64,000 bases of DNA from Thermohalobaculum sp963822985 (lineage in GTDB: Bacteria > Pseudomonadota > Alphaproteobacteria > Rhodobacterales > Rhodobacteraceae), in contig CAWGJU010000018.1 of NCBI GenBank assembly GCA_963822985.1, positions 62,001 through 126,000 on the forward strand, written 5' to 3'. Position 1 is the first letter of the stretch; the number at the start of each line of letters is the position of its first letter. The position numbers and the translations under genes were made by a program. Below are positions 37,299 through 46,885 of this stretch, piece by piece. The notes beneath the pieces are model-generated. The model did not search any database. It was not told where the DNA came from and saw only the letters and a list, made by a program, of their open reading frames with translations.

Positions 37299-37927
37299 AG
37301 GTTTCCTCCCTTCCCGGAACCCCCTTCGTCATTCAGTCGGACGCGATCTTAGCCCCATGCCAGGTGGGATCGGCAGGGTGGCTCGAAACCGCCGTCGGAG
37401 CCCGTCGACCTGATGAAGGGGAACGCTTTCTCCACGCTGTTCCCATTCCCCCACAACCTCACCGAGTACATTGTCCCTCCAGTGAACCCCTGTCCAGAGT
37501 AGCTCGCCGGCTGCGTGTCTGAAGGAGAAGTGGTTCAGGTTCACACCTCGTACCGGACACAAAGGCTGTGGACGTGTCCGGTGGGAAGTCGCGGGTCTGC
37601 CGCTGGTCTCGGCGACCCAGGAAGCTCAGCGGGAATGTGCGATCGCACATCTGCTCGGCCGGCAAGTGCCCGAACGCTGCTGTTGCGGGGTACTGGCCTG
37701 CCATGTCCCTATGGCGACAATCGCAGGCACTGCCGTCATCGCTGGTTCAGGCCGCCAGCGAGCAGGGTGCGCCACAAGCTGCCGTAGCGGATCCGCCGAG
37801 ATCCGGGCCTGCGGAGGAGTGCCGCCGGCACTGGGATCGCTGGCTTCCGTCCGTGCGCGAGGCATTCGCCATATCAGCAGGAGCATGCTTCCAGTGCGTC
37901 TGCACCGGGCCCGACGAATGGAGCGGC
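37299..37927. other. 630 bp without a recognisable gene
   Basis: Frames are open on both strands but the translations lack recognised motifs and have unusual Ser/Arg/Cys composition. The sequence is less GC-rich than its surroundings and contains a TGTGCGATCGCACA palindrome near 37637. It may be the remains of a decayed insertion, but I could not identify which. Confidence 0.45.
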
Positions 37928-38809
37928 TCAGAGGTCGATAGTCAGCCCGTCGAAACCGATCGAAAGCGGCCCACTCCAGGTTCGGCGCACCGCCTCCTCC
38001 CACTTCTCCTCGCCGTAGCCTGGAATCCCGTCCGGGATGAGATGGTTGAGGGCCAGCCGCCCGACACCCGCCTCGGTCGCGATGCGGCCGGCATCCTTGG
38101 CGGTCGTGTGGCTTCTCAGGATGTGCTGGCGGAGCCGCTCTCCGCCGTTCGGCACGCGTGCGACCAGCGCATCGACGCCTTCGGTGAGCATCGCTTCATG
38201 AACGAGGAGGTCGGCACCCCGCGCGAACGGGATCAGGGCCGGAAGGAAGGCCGTATCGCCCGACAGGACGATGCGCTTCCCGTTGCCCTCGAACCGGAGC
38301 GCGAAGCTCTCCTCTATCGGCGGATGAGCGTTGCGCAGCGCGTTCACGGTCAGCCCGTCCTGCGACAGCACCTCGCCTTCCACGAGGGTGTTGATGTGGA
38401 CCAGATCGGACAGGGTGGGCCGCCCTTCGTCATCGATCCGGATCGCGATGTCGAATGCCATCGAGGCGAGAAAGCCGCGCCAGTACTCGGCGAGGCCAGG
38501 CGGGCCGAAGATCGTTACCGGCCGGCTCAGCCCCGCGGTCCAGGCGGTATGGATCAGCGGCCCGAGCTCGAGGTAATGGTCGGAGTGGAGATGCGTGACG
38601 AAGACGAGGTCGATCTCCGTCAGGGGCACCCCCCGGTCGCAGATCGCCCGCGTCACACTCAGGCCGGCGTCGATGACGATCGTCCGTCCCGCGAGACGCA
38701 GAAGCATCGAGGTCGGCATGTTGGACCCCGGGCGGATTGCAGGTCCGCCCTTCACGCCGAGAAGTGACAGGCAGTCGGACACGAGTCCTTCCTCTGCTGC
38801 GGACATCAT
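37928..38809 (-). CDS. MBL-fold metallo-hydrolase
   Basis: About 293 residues. The zinc-ligand motif THLHSDHY is near residues 72-79, a further ligand Asp in GKRIVLSGDTAFLPAL near 191, and the RSHTTAKDAGRIATEAGVGR segment provides the last histidine region. The protein looks like the RNase Z/PhnP/arylsulfatase-like subgroup that processes small esters or phosphodiesters. Two adjacent ATGs (38809 and 38806) are possible. It lies 15 bp behind the PLP-dependent enzyme gene and is probably co-transcribed with it. Confidence 0.9.
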   Translation of the reverse strand: MMSAAEEGLVSDCLSLLGVKGGPAIRPGSNMPTSMLLRLAGRTIVIDAGLSVTRAICDRGVPLTEIDLVFVTHLHSDHYLELGPLIHTAWTAGLSRPVTIFGPPGLAEYWRGFLASMAFDIAIRIDDEGRPTLSDLVHINTLVEGEVLSQDGLTVNALRNAHPPIEESFALRFEGNGKRIVLSGDTAFLPALIPFARGADLLVHEAMLTEGVDALVARVPNGGERLRQHILRSHTTAKDAGRIATEAGVGRLALNHLIPDGIPGYGEEKWEEAVRRTWSGPLSIGFDGLTIDL

Positions 38810-38824
38810 GCGGCGCGTCCCAGG

Positions 38825-39998
38825 TCAGCGTCCGCGAACGAAATCGACGAAACGCCCCACCTCATCCTCCGTGTTGAAGCAGTGAACGGAGGCGCGCGCG
38901 AGGGGGGAGCTTCGCGGGCCGAGGTCGAGGCGCGCATAGGGCTGGGTCGAGACCGAGATGTTGGCACCGGCGGCGCCGAGGCGGCGGGCGAGGTCGGCCG
39001 GCGCCTCGTCCGCCTTGTCGAAGGTGACGATGCCCGCAGCGGCGCCGGCCCTGGTCGCGGACCGCGAGGCCGGGAATGTCGCCGAGCCGCTCGCGCAGCA
39101 TGCCGGCGAGCGCCGTCACCCGGGCCTCGATCGCCGGCACTCCGATGGCGAGCGCGTAATCGACCGCCGCGGCGAGCCCGATGCGGCCCGCGACGAAGCT
39201 CTCCCAGTTCTCGAAGCGGCGCGCTCCCTCGGCGAGGACGTAGGCGTCGTCCGACGTCCAGCTGGCGGCATGCAGGTCGACGAAGGGCGGGTCGAGCTGA
39301 TCGACGATCTCGCGGGAGACGTAGAGGAAGCCCGTGCCGCGCGGCCCGCGCAGGAACTTGCGCCCCGTGCCGGACAGCAGATGGCAGCCGATGCGCCGAA
39401 CGTCGAGCTCGATCTGGCCGACCGACTGGCAGGCGTCGAGCAGGTAGAAGAGGCCATGCTCGCGCGCGACGCGGCCGACCTCCTCGGCCGGGTTCACCAG
39501 GCCGCCCTGCGTCGGCCGTGCGTGATCGCGACCAGCCGCGTCCGCGGCCGGATCGCGGCGGCCAGCGCGTCGACGTCGATCTGCCCGCTGTCGTCGGAGG
39601 GGACGAGGTCGATCTCGACCCCGCGGCGGTGGGCGAGTTGCAGGAAAGCGAGGTAGTTCGACGCGTACTCGCTGGCATGCGTCAGGATTCGGTCGCCCTC
39701 CTGCAGCGGCAGGGCGTAGAACGCCATGTCCCAGGCGCGGGTCGCGTTCTCGACATAGGCGATCTCGTCCGGCCGCGCGCCGAGCAGCTCGGCGAATGCG
39801 TCGTAGAAGCGGGCGAGCGCACCCGTCGCTCGCTCGGCCGCCTCGTAGCCGCCGAGCTTCGCGCTCAAGCCGGAGGTGGCCGACAGTCGCCTCGTAGACC
39901 GGGTCGGGCATCAGCGAGGCGCCTGCGTTGTTGAAATGGATCATGCGCTCGCAGGAGGGCGTCTCGGCGCGCAGGCGTGCGACTTCCTCAGGTGTCAT
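38825..39998 (-). pseudogene. Class V aminotransferase-fold PLP enzyme (NifS/EgtE-like), several frameshifts
   Basis: Starts MTPEEVARLRAETPSCERMI at 39998, then RMIHFNNAGASLMPDPVYEA. Near 39868 the frame shifts to GYEAAERATGALARFYDAFA and YVENATRAWDMAFYALPLQE. Near 39514 it shifts back to LVNPAEEVGRVAREHGLFYL, DACQSVGQIELDVRRIGCHL and the lysine region SGTGRKFLRGPRGTGFLYVS, where the Schiff-base Lys lies. A third change near 39058 precedes the end ...RFVDFVRGR at 38825. The cofactor-binding DACQSVGQ motif and Lys are preserved. About 390 residues if restored. Confidence 0.82.
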
Positions 39999-40099
39999 CG
40001 GCTCCTCGTCCGGTCCTCTCCGGTGCAGAACACTCAGGCGGTCCGATCTTTCGGGTCCGGATCGCCGTCAGGCGGAAACGATCCCTTCGCTTGCCATCA

Positions 40100-41161
40100 A
40101 TCCGGCAACCAAGCCGCGAAAGCATCAGGCGATGGCCACCAGGGATCCGTGGGAACCAGGAAGATCGAGGCCGCGATCCGCAGCTGATGCACCCAAATCT
40201 CCGAAGCGGCCCGGCCGCAGTGCAGTTGCGCTTGCACGAGATCGGGCAGCGAGCGCGCCATGGCGACATCGCGGAGCGCCGCCGCGCCGATCTCAGCAGC
40301 CTCCTGCGCGAGCGCAGACGCATCGGGAGTGCGGCAGAAAGACAGAAATTCAGTAGGCGACGAAACGGCCGTGGTTGTGCCTGAGGTCCCCGCCACCGCA
40401 TCCCCGGGAAACTCAGCCCCACCTCCACTCAACGCTTTCGCGGGCTGCGGGTCGCCGGCTGCCGCCGACGGGCCGGCGGACGGCTCGGCCGATCGGGTGT
40501 TGGCCGCGCGAGCGCCTTCGGCCGCGCGAGGCCGCCGCTCCGTCGACGGAGTCACCTTTGCCGTCTTACGCACGTCATCCGACGCTGCTCTCGCTGCGGC
40601 CGCCGCCCGATCCCTCTCCTTCCGGGCACGCCCTCTGTCCTTACCGCATTTCCGCCCCGTAGCGGATGCTCGGCCTCATTCTCGGCCATCCGCCGGCTGC
40701 TCCGCACAGCCGGCGCTGCGGCAGGCGCGGCTTCGGCTTTCATCCCGGTCCCCGGCTGGGCTGAGACGTCCCGTCCCACGACAGCGGCGTTCGCCTTCTT
40801 CGAACGGGCCCGGCGATTGGAAGCCTTCCCCGTCGCGCCCTTCGGCCCAGAGTCCGAAGCTCTGCTGTCGGAAGGGTCGGCGGCGCGACTTTGCCACTTC
40901 TGCCGCCGTGGTTCGGTGGCGCTCGACGGCGCCATGGCCTGTCGGTGCTTCAGCCTTCTTGGGCAGCGTGCCTTCCGCGACATCGACCGGTGCGACTTCT
41001 GCGTCGCGATCCGCCGTCTCTGAGGTCTGGTGGGCCTGCGCAGAGAGCTTGCGCTCGCGCTTGGTCGAGCGCAGCCGGCCCTTGCCAACGCCGGGCGACC
41101 CGAAATTGCGGTGCACCGCCAGCTTGCCTGCGCGTGTGCGGCGCGGCCTATCACTCTTCAT
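40100..41161 (-). pseudogene. Basic Ala/Arg-rich protein with phasin-like C-terminus, frameshifted (tentative)
   Basis: Three overlapping minus-strand frames can be joined into one protein of about 340 residues. It has an Arg/Lys-rich N-terminus (MKSDRPRRTRAGKLAVHRNF), a long Pro/Ala/Glu-rich linker, and a helical C-terminus containing AEIGAAALRDVAMARSLPDL and QAQLHCGRAASEIWVHQLRI. The last part resembles phasin-type amphipathic helices that coat PHA granules, as in histone-like PhaF proteins. Low-complexity composition makes frame assignment unsafe, so this could also be two or three short ORFs. No PHA gene is in the window. Confidence 0.35.
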
Positions 41162-41344
41162 CGGAGTATCTCCGGCCCAGCGACTCTCAGGATTGCCGGC
41201 CCCCTACGCGTGCCCGCCGAATTCGTCAAGAAGAGCTGGCAATCGCCGTCTGCACGCGCGCCGAATTATTTGCTGGGAGAAACTCGATCAGTCGGCGCTC
41301 AAGGTCTTCGGTGCGGAACCGGCGCGTCGGCTTGCGAAACATCC

Positions 41345-43456
41345 CTACCGGTGCAGAGCGTGCCTGCGACTGAGCCAGGCGGGGAGGAGCGGCGTGACCT
41401 CTGACGGCTCGGCGTTGCCGTCACCGAAGGCCGCGATCAGCTTCAGAACAGCGCGATCATCCTTTCGAAGACTGCGGCCTGGCCAAGCCGAGCGATCCGC
41501 TTCAGTTCCCGCGATGAACCCGCGCGCCCACTGCCGAAGGTCTTCGGCAGCGCTGGATTTGAGGTGCCGTCCAATGGCCGCGGCATCGGCCAGGTCACGG
41601 TTGGCCGTGTTGTACCGGAGCATGACGAGGTCGAGGAAACGCTGGAGCCGGGCGTAATCGGGAAAGCCGTGTGCACGGTCCAAAAGCCCGCCAACCCAGG
41701 CTGACGGCGGCGACATCCGCGGGGCCACCACAACGGCAGCAAGATAGCCGTCGAGCCAAGCCGGCGAGATGTCCATCGCCGCATCTCTCAGGAGCCGCCG
41801 CAACTCCCCGCGCTTCTCGGGTTCGGGGGGCTCGGACAGGTACTCCGGGCCTTCGATGCTCTCGGCATCGTCTCCGGCGAGAGGTGTCCAGGGGTCGTCC
41901 GGGCCCATGAGCGTCAGCTGATGGACCCAGCCGAGGATCGGGACCTTGCGTGCCGGCCGCCCGTCCGCCAGTGCCACACCCATGGCCGCGACCGGTTGCC
42001 ATTCTTCGGAACTCGCCGCCGGCCGCGCCGCCAGAACGGCTGCTGCGCGCATCGTCAGCATCGCCCACCACTCGCGGCGCCGGTCGAGATAGCGCCACAG
42101 CGCGATCTCACGGCTTCTCGGCGTGATGTTGTTCGTCAGGATCTCCCGGGTCTCGGGACCGTCCTCGAACCAGCTCGTCAGCAGCCGGTGCCGGGCTGGC
42201 CAGTCTGCACCGGCATTCACCATCCGGCCGAAATGCTGCTTGGACAGGCCCGTGAGGGCCCCCTCGGGATCGATCTCACCGAGCCAGTCCTGCACGCTCA
42301 TCGTCCTCGGCACGAGCCGATCGATGCCACAGATCTCGACGACGTCGAGCAGGCCGTGCGCCGGCGGCTCGTCGCGCGCGGCATTCTCCGCGAGGGCCGC
42401 CGCGAGCGCCGTCGAGAGGAACCCCGGCTCCACCTCGAACGCGTCCATCTCACGCTCGACGAAGCCGAGGCGCTGCTTCTGCTCCGTCGCGCTCGAGCAC
42501 GGTACGAGATAGGCGTCGCGCACCCCATGGCCTTGCTTGAGGAGCACCATCACGATGCAGCGCCTTCCGCCCTGGCGCGCCGCGACCGCGAAGCTCTGCC
42601 CGCCGGACCCGTCCGGAATGCTCGCCACCGTCCGGTGCAGTGTCCACGATCCGGCAATCGGTTCGCCGGCCAGGTCCTGCCGGAGCACTGCCTTGAGCGT
42701 GCTGTCGATCGTCGCCCGGGCTGCGTCCGCCGGCATCCAGTTGCGAAGCCTGGTCAGACGCGACCGGATCGTGGCATCGAGCCGCCCCTGTCGGGCGTGG
42801 CCGAGAAACGCGTCTGCCGCCACGCTTCGCAGGTCGGGCGACTTGTCCAGCAACCAGTAGCAGCCGAGCCGGGCAAAAGCCGGGTCGAAGCGTTCAAGGA
42901 TGGCCCGAACCAGCGTCTCCTGGATCTCGGCATCATAGGTCGCGAGCATCTCGCCCAAGGCGGCATGGAAGGCGTACGGGTCGCCGCGGGCGTCACCGCG
43001 CATCCTGCTGATGAGGTCGTCCAGATCGGGCACAGCAGCCCCCGTGCTCGCCGCGATCGAGGCCTCTCTGACGGAATTCTTGAGTCGCTCCGGCGGCCTC
43101 AAACTCGCGCGAACATAGCACCTCCCGAGGAGGGCGAGCCCAGGCCCGGCCTCGCCAGCCCGGCGGCCGATCGATCTCTCGGCCGCATCGAGAACTGCAG
43201 GCCCCTTGCTGCCCCGGCCTTCGGCATCGATGCGCGCGCCGTCGAGCAGTGCCTCCAGGAGGAGAAGCTCCGCGGGCACGTCCTCCGCGTCTTCCGCGGC
43301 AATGATGCGCCGGGCCAATTCGGCTGCGGCCTCCGGATGCTGCAGGAGCGCGCGAGAACTCGCAGCCACGGCATCCCAGCGTTCATCGTCATCCGATGCG
43401 CTGGAAACCTCTTCAAGGCAGCGTCGCAAGACGAGATCGGGCAGAGAAACCTCCAC
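41345..43456 (-). CDS. Large helical-repeat protein with C-terminal UPF0149/YecA-like domain
   Basis: 703 residues, GTG start. The first 270 residues are alpha-helical with leucine-rich periodicity resembling HEAT-type repeats. The middle contains RTVASIPDGSGGQSFAVAAR, a beta-rich part with a conserved-looking GIDRLVPRTMSVQDWLGEID. Near residue 570 a UPF0149-like signature begins: ISPAWLDGYLAAVVVAPRMS followed by PPSAWVGGLLDRAHGF. UPF0149 (YecA/YgfB) proteins are uncharacterised to poorly characterised, some with a SecA-type zinc tail that is absent here. I do not know a described protein with this architecture. The gene is intact and stands alone. Confidence 0.6.
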   Translation of the reverse strand: MEVSLPDLVLRRCLEEVSSASDDDERWDAVAASSRALLQHPEAAAELARRIIAAEDAEDVPAELLLLEALLDGARIDAEGRGSKGPAVLDAAERSIGRRAGEAGPGLALLGRCYVRASLRPPERLKNSVREASIAASTGAAVPDLDDLISRMRGDARGDPYAFHAALGEMLATYDAEIQETLVRAILERFDPAFARLGCYWLLDKSPDLRSVAADAFLGHARQGRLDATIRSRLTRLRNWMPADAARATIDSTLKAVLRQDLAGEPIAGSWTLHRTVASIPDGSGGQSFAVAARQGGRRCIVMVLLKQGHGVRDAYLVPCSSATEQKQRLGFVEREMDAFEVEPGFLSTALAAALAENAARDEPPAHGLLDVVEICGIDRLVPRTMSVQDWLGEIDPEGALTGLSKQHFGRMVNAGADWPARHRLLTSWFEDGPETREILTNNITPRSREIALWRYLDRRREWWAMLTMRAAAVLAARPAASSEEWQPVAAMGVALADGRPARKVPILGWVHQLTLMGPDDPWTPLAGDDAESIEGPEYLSEPPEPEKRGELRRLLRDAAMDISPAWLDGYLAAVVVAPRMSPPSAWVGGLLDRAHGFPDYARLQRFLDLVMLRYNTANRDLADAAAIGRHLKSSAAEDLRQWARGFIAGTEADRSAWPGRSLRKDDRAVLKLIAAFGDGNAEPSEVTPLLPAWLSRRHALHR

Positions 43457-43760
43457 ATCGAGGTAGTGGACGGGCTTTGCCCCGCCGTCCGGCTGCAGGC
43501 ATCATGTCACTGCACCTGCCATAGGGGACAGCCCGTGGCGTTGTCCATGCCGAGGCAAGCTCACGCAGCGTACCGATTAGCCTCCATGACCCCAGCGTGA
43601 TCTATGACAAGTTCGGGTTACGGATCGCCGGCGGTCGTATGGCAGTTGCAGAGGGAACAGCGGGCGCTCGTCCTTGGCCGGGCCGACGCGAAGGTTGCGC
43701 CAAATTCGGTCATAGCTGCCGCCGTGCATGTCGGACGGCACCACGACCGTGCTCAAGTGG
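43457..43760. other. Intergenic region, no gene recognised
   Basis: About 300 bp between the UPF0149-like gene start and the 3' end of the TRIC gene. It should contain the promoter of the former. No RNA or protein feature is recognised. Confidence 0.45.
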
Positions 43761-44456
43761 TTATGGAGACCCGGCGTTGCGGCTTTCGCCATCTCGCGTC
43801 GACCGGCGAGGCGGCGCTTTGCCTCCGGCCGGCGTTCGCGGCGGGTGCGGCCGATAGACCGGCAGCCGCCACCCGAAGTGCAGCGAGCCCGCCCTCAGGG
43901 CGAAGGTGAGCGCGGAGCCGGCCAGCAGTGAGATGAACTGCCCCGACGGAAACAGCGCGAAGAGGATGACGCCGAGGAGTGCGCCGGCGAGGCAGGCGCT
44001 GACATAGAGCTCGCCCTGTCGCAGCACCATCGGGATCTCGTTGGCGACGACGTCGCGCATCATGCCGCCGAAGGTGCCGGTCGCGATGCCCGTCACGAGC
44101 ACGATCGGCCAGGACACACCGGCTTCCCGCGCGATCGTCACGCCCGCCGCCATGGCGACCGACAGAGCCACTGCATCGAGCCAAAGAATGGCCCGATGGC
44201 GGGATTCAAGCCGGTGCGCGGTGAAGAAAACCAGCACCGCCGCGACGCAGGCCACGCCGAGATAATGCGGGCTTGCGATCCAGAACACCGGGTCGCGCCC
44301 GAGCACCAGGTCCCGGAGCGTGCCGCCGCCGATGCCGGTGAGGCAGGCCAGGAACAGGAACCCGACGATGTCGAGCCGGGCGCGGGAGGCGACGAGGCCG
44401 CCCGTCAGCGCGAACACGAAGACGGCGGCAAGATCGAGCGCTGCGGCGGGCGACAT
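43761..44456 (-). CDS. TRIC/UPF0126 family cation channel
   Basis: 231 residues with seven hydrophobic segments in two inverted repeats. Each repeat has the diagnostic glycine-rich motif: TGIGGGTLRDLVLGRDPVFW in the first and GTFGGMMRDVVANEIPMVL in the second. Prokaryotic TRIC proteins are trimeric, mainly K+-permeable channels. The C-terminal 30 residues are basic and hydrophilic. It is 93 bp downstream of the BKACE gene on the same strand, so it may be the last gene of the ben-cat transcript, without an evident functional link. Confidence 0.92.
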   Translation of the reverse strand: MSPAAALDLAAVFVFALTGGLVASRARLDIVGFLFLACLTGIGGGTLRDLVLGRDPVFWIASPHYLGVACVAAVLVFFTAHRLESRHRAILWLDAVALSVAMAAGVTIAREAGVSWPIVLVTGIATGTFGGMMRDVVANEIPMVLRQGELYVSACLAGALLGVILFALFPSGQFISLLAGSALTFALRAGSLHFGWRLPVYRPHPPRTPAGGKAPPRRSTRDGESRNAGSP

Positions 44457-44549
44457 GGTTGTCCCTCGGCTCCGGTTCCGGGCGAGAGTAGACGCGGGAG
44501 CCGGCGCGAGAACAAGATGGGCGGGCCAGGTGATCTGCCCGCCATCCGA

Positions 44550-45404
44550 TCACGCCAGCTTCGCTTTCGGCGCGGCGACCGGACCGAGCCCGAGCAGGCG
44601 CCGCGCCTCGGCCGGGCTCGCAACCCTGCGGCCGTGCACCTCGCAGAGCTCCGCCGCGAGCCGCACCAGCGCCGCGTTCGACGGCGCAAGCGTGCTGCGG
44701 TCGAGCCGGATGTTGTCCTCGAGCCCGGTCCGTACATGGCCGCCGAGCTCGAGCGACCAGCGGGCGACCTCCATCTGGTGCCGCCCGATGCCGGCCGCGG
44801 TGAAGGTGGCGCCTGGGAGAAGCTCCTTCAGCATCGCGACCTCGAAGGCAAGGATGTCGCGCCGCGCCGGCAGGGCATGCTTCACGCCCATCACGAATTG
44901 GACATGCGGCTTCGGCGCGACCAGCCCTTCCGCGACAAGGTCGGCGGCATTGATCAGCATCGCGAGGTCGAAGACCTCGATCTCCGGCTTCACCCCCAGC
45001 GCGCGCATCCGCCCGGCGAGGCCGCGCACGAAATCGGGCGGGTTCTCGTAGACGATGGTCGGGAAGTTGCAGGAGCCGGTGGCGAGCGAGGCCATGTCGG
45101 GCCTGAGGTGCAGCATCGCCCCGCGCTGGTCGAGGGCGCGGCCGCGCCCGCCGGTCGAGAACTCCACGATGATGTCCGGGCAGACGCGGCGGATGCCGTC
45201 CTGGAAGGCGGCGAACCTGTCCGGGTCGCTCGAGCTCGTCTCGTCGGCATTGCGGACATGGACGTGGACGAGCGACGCGCCCGCCTCGCAGGCCGCATGG
45301 GTGCTCTCGATCTGCTCGGCGATCGAGATCGGCACGGCCGGGTTGTCCTTCTTGCGGGGCACCGAGCCGGTGATGGCGACGGCGATGATGGCGGGTTCGC
45401 GCAT
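44550..45404 (-). CDS. Beta-keto acid cleavage enzyme (BKACE, DUF849)
   Basis: 284 residues, TIM-barrel Zn enzyme of the 3-keto-5-aminohexanoate cleavage family. It condenses a beta-keto acid with acetyl-CoA to give acetoacetate and a new acyl-CoA. The metal motif VHVHVR has His47 and His49, the GSVPRKKDNPAVPISIAEQI loop lies near the N-terminus, STGGRG is near residue 102 and EVFDLAML near 163. It is placed directly after the aromatic transporter in the ben-cat series. Known members act on many different beta-keto acids. 3-Oxoadipate would yield succinyl-CoA and acetoacetate, replacing PcaIJ and PcaF; this is inference from context. Confidence 0.88.
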   Translation of the reverse strand: MREPAIIAVAITGSVPRKKDNPAVPISIAEQIESTHAACEAGASLVHVHVRNADETSSSDPDRFAAFQDGIRRVCPDIIVEFSTGGRGRALDQRGAMLHLRPDMASLATGSCNFPTIVYENPPDFVRGLAGRMRALGVKPEIEVFDLAMLINAADLVAEGLVAPKPHVQFVMGVKHALPARRDILAFEVAMLKELLPGATFTAAGIGRHQMEVARWSLELGGHVRTGLEDNIRLDRSTLAPSNAALVRLAAELCEVHGRRVASPAEARRLLGLGPVAAPKAKLA

Positions 45405-45484
45405 GGGGGCCTCTCAGGGAGTATGGCAAGGCGGGAGGGGTGCGACCTGCGAGCAAGCCGCCCGCAGGTGCATGGGATGACGGG

Positions 45485-46846
45485 TCACTCGGCTGCGATC
45501 GCAACGGCCGCCGGGGTGGCATTCGCCGCCACCGCGCGGGCCAGCCAGGCCTTGCCGAGCATCGCCATTGCGGCGAGGAAAGCGGGCAGCGCCGCCGCCG
45601 CGAAGACCGTGGCGAGATCCCAGCCGAAGGACATGAGCACGCCGCCCACCATCGAGCCGAGCACGGAGCCGGTGCGGCCGACGGCGTTCGCCCAGCTGAC
45701 GCCCGTCGCGCGGCTCTCGGTCGGGTAGTAGCCGGCGGCGAGCGCGTTCACGCCGACCTGCGCCCCGGCGACGCCGAAGCCCGCGCCGAAGATCGCGAGG
45801 ACCAGCAGCCAGGGTGTCGCGACCGCCGAGCCGAGCAGAATGACGAAGCCGCCCGCCACGAGATAGGCGCCGGCCAGCACGAGGTGCGGCTCGAAGCGGT
45901 CCATCAGCCGGCCGATCAGCACCGCGCCGACCGTGCCGCCGGCGGCGAGCGTCGCACCCATCAGCGAGGCGTGCTCCATGCTGAAGCCGGCCGTGGTGAT
46001 GAGAAGCGGCAGCCAGGAGGCGAGCAGGTAGAAGACGAGCAGGCTCATGAAGAAGGTCGTCCAGATCAGCACCGTGCCGAGGCCGAGACCGTTCCGGAAG
46101 AGCTGGGCGACGGGCGAGCCCGGCACCCGTGCCGGCACGGCGAAGCGTGCATCGCCCAGGTCAGCCGCGGGGACCATGCGCTGCAGCACCGCCCTGATCC
46201 GGGCCGGCTCGGTCCCCCGCGCGGCGAGGTAGCGCGGCGACTCCGGCAGGAGCGCCAGCAGCACCGGCGCGAGCAGCACGGGCAGGACGCCGCCGAGGAC
46301 CAGGAGACCCTGCCAGCCCCAGGCCGCGACGATCCCCGAGGCGGCAAGCCCCGCCGAGGCCGAGCCGATGGTGAAGCCGCAGAACATCAGCGTCACGAGC
46401 GAGGAGCGGCGCCTCGACGGGCAGAGCTCGGCCGTCAGCGTGATCGCCGCCGGCATGGCCCCGCCGAGCCCGAGCCCGGTCAGGAAGCGCAGCGCGATCA
46501 GGGTCTGCGCATCGGGTGCGAAGGCCGAGGCCAGGGAGGCGAGACCGAAGAACAGGGTCGTGGCGACGAGCACGGGCTTGCGCCCGATCCGGTCGGCGAG
46601 GGGCCCGAAGACGAGCGCGCCGGCCATCAGCCCGAAGAGCCCCGCCGCAAAGAGCGGCGCGAGATCGGCCGGGGTGACGCCCCATTCCGCCTTGAGCGCC
46701 GGCGCGATGAATCCGATCGCGGCGGTGTCGAAGCCGTCGATCGCGACGACGAGAAAGCAGAGCGCGATGACGCTCTTCTGGAAGCGCGACAGGGGATGGG
46801 CGTCGACCACCTCCTGGACGTCGAGAACTCGGCCGGGCGCAGTCAT
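45485..46846 (-). CDS. MFS aromatic acid:H+ symporter (AAHS family, BenK/PcaK-like)
   Basis: 453 residues, twelve transmembrane segments. The first helix carries the AAHS signature AIDGFDTAAIGFIAPALK. The loop 2-3 MFS motif is GPLADRIGRKPVLVATTLFF, and PESPRYLAARG follows helix 6. The family imports benzoate, muconate, 4-hydroxybenzoate and relatives with protons. Embedded between catC (40 bp) and the BKACE gene, it most likely imports benzoate for this pathway. Confidence 0.92.
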   Translation of the reverse strand: MTAPGRVLDVQEVVDAHPLSRFQKSVIALCFLVVAIDGFDTAAIGFIAPALKAEWGVTPADLAPLFAAGLFGLMAGALVFGPLADRIGRKPVLVATTLFFGLASLASAFAPDAQTLIALRFLTGLGLGGAMPAAITLTAELCPSRRRSSLVTLMFCGFTIGSASAGLAASGIVAAWGWQGLLVLGGVLPVLLAPVLLALLPESPRYLAARGTEPARIRAVLQRMVPAADLGDARFAVPARVPGSPVAQLFRNGLGLGTVLIWTTFFMSLLVFYLLASWLPLLITTAGFSMEHASLMGATLAAGGTVGAVLIGRLMDRFEPHLVLAGAYLVAGGFVILLGSAVATPWLLVLAIFGAGFGVAGAQVGVNALAAGYYPTESRATGVSWANAVGRTGSVLGSMVGGVLMSFGWDLATVFAAAALPAFLAAMAMLGKAWLARAVAANATPAAVAIAAE

Positions 46847-46885
46847 TTGGGTTTCCCTCCCCTGTGTTTGGATTTCTGCTTGGCG

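Noticed and set aside
41921..43600. 559-codon plus-strand open frame
   Set aside because: Antisense to the UPF0149-like protein gene, whose minus frame has the better amino-acid composition and a recognisable domain.
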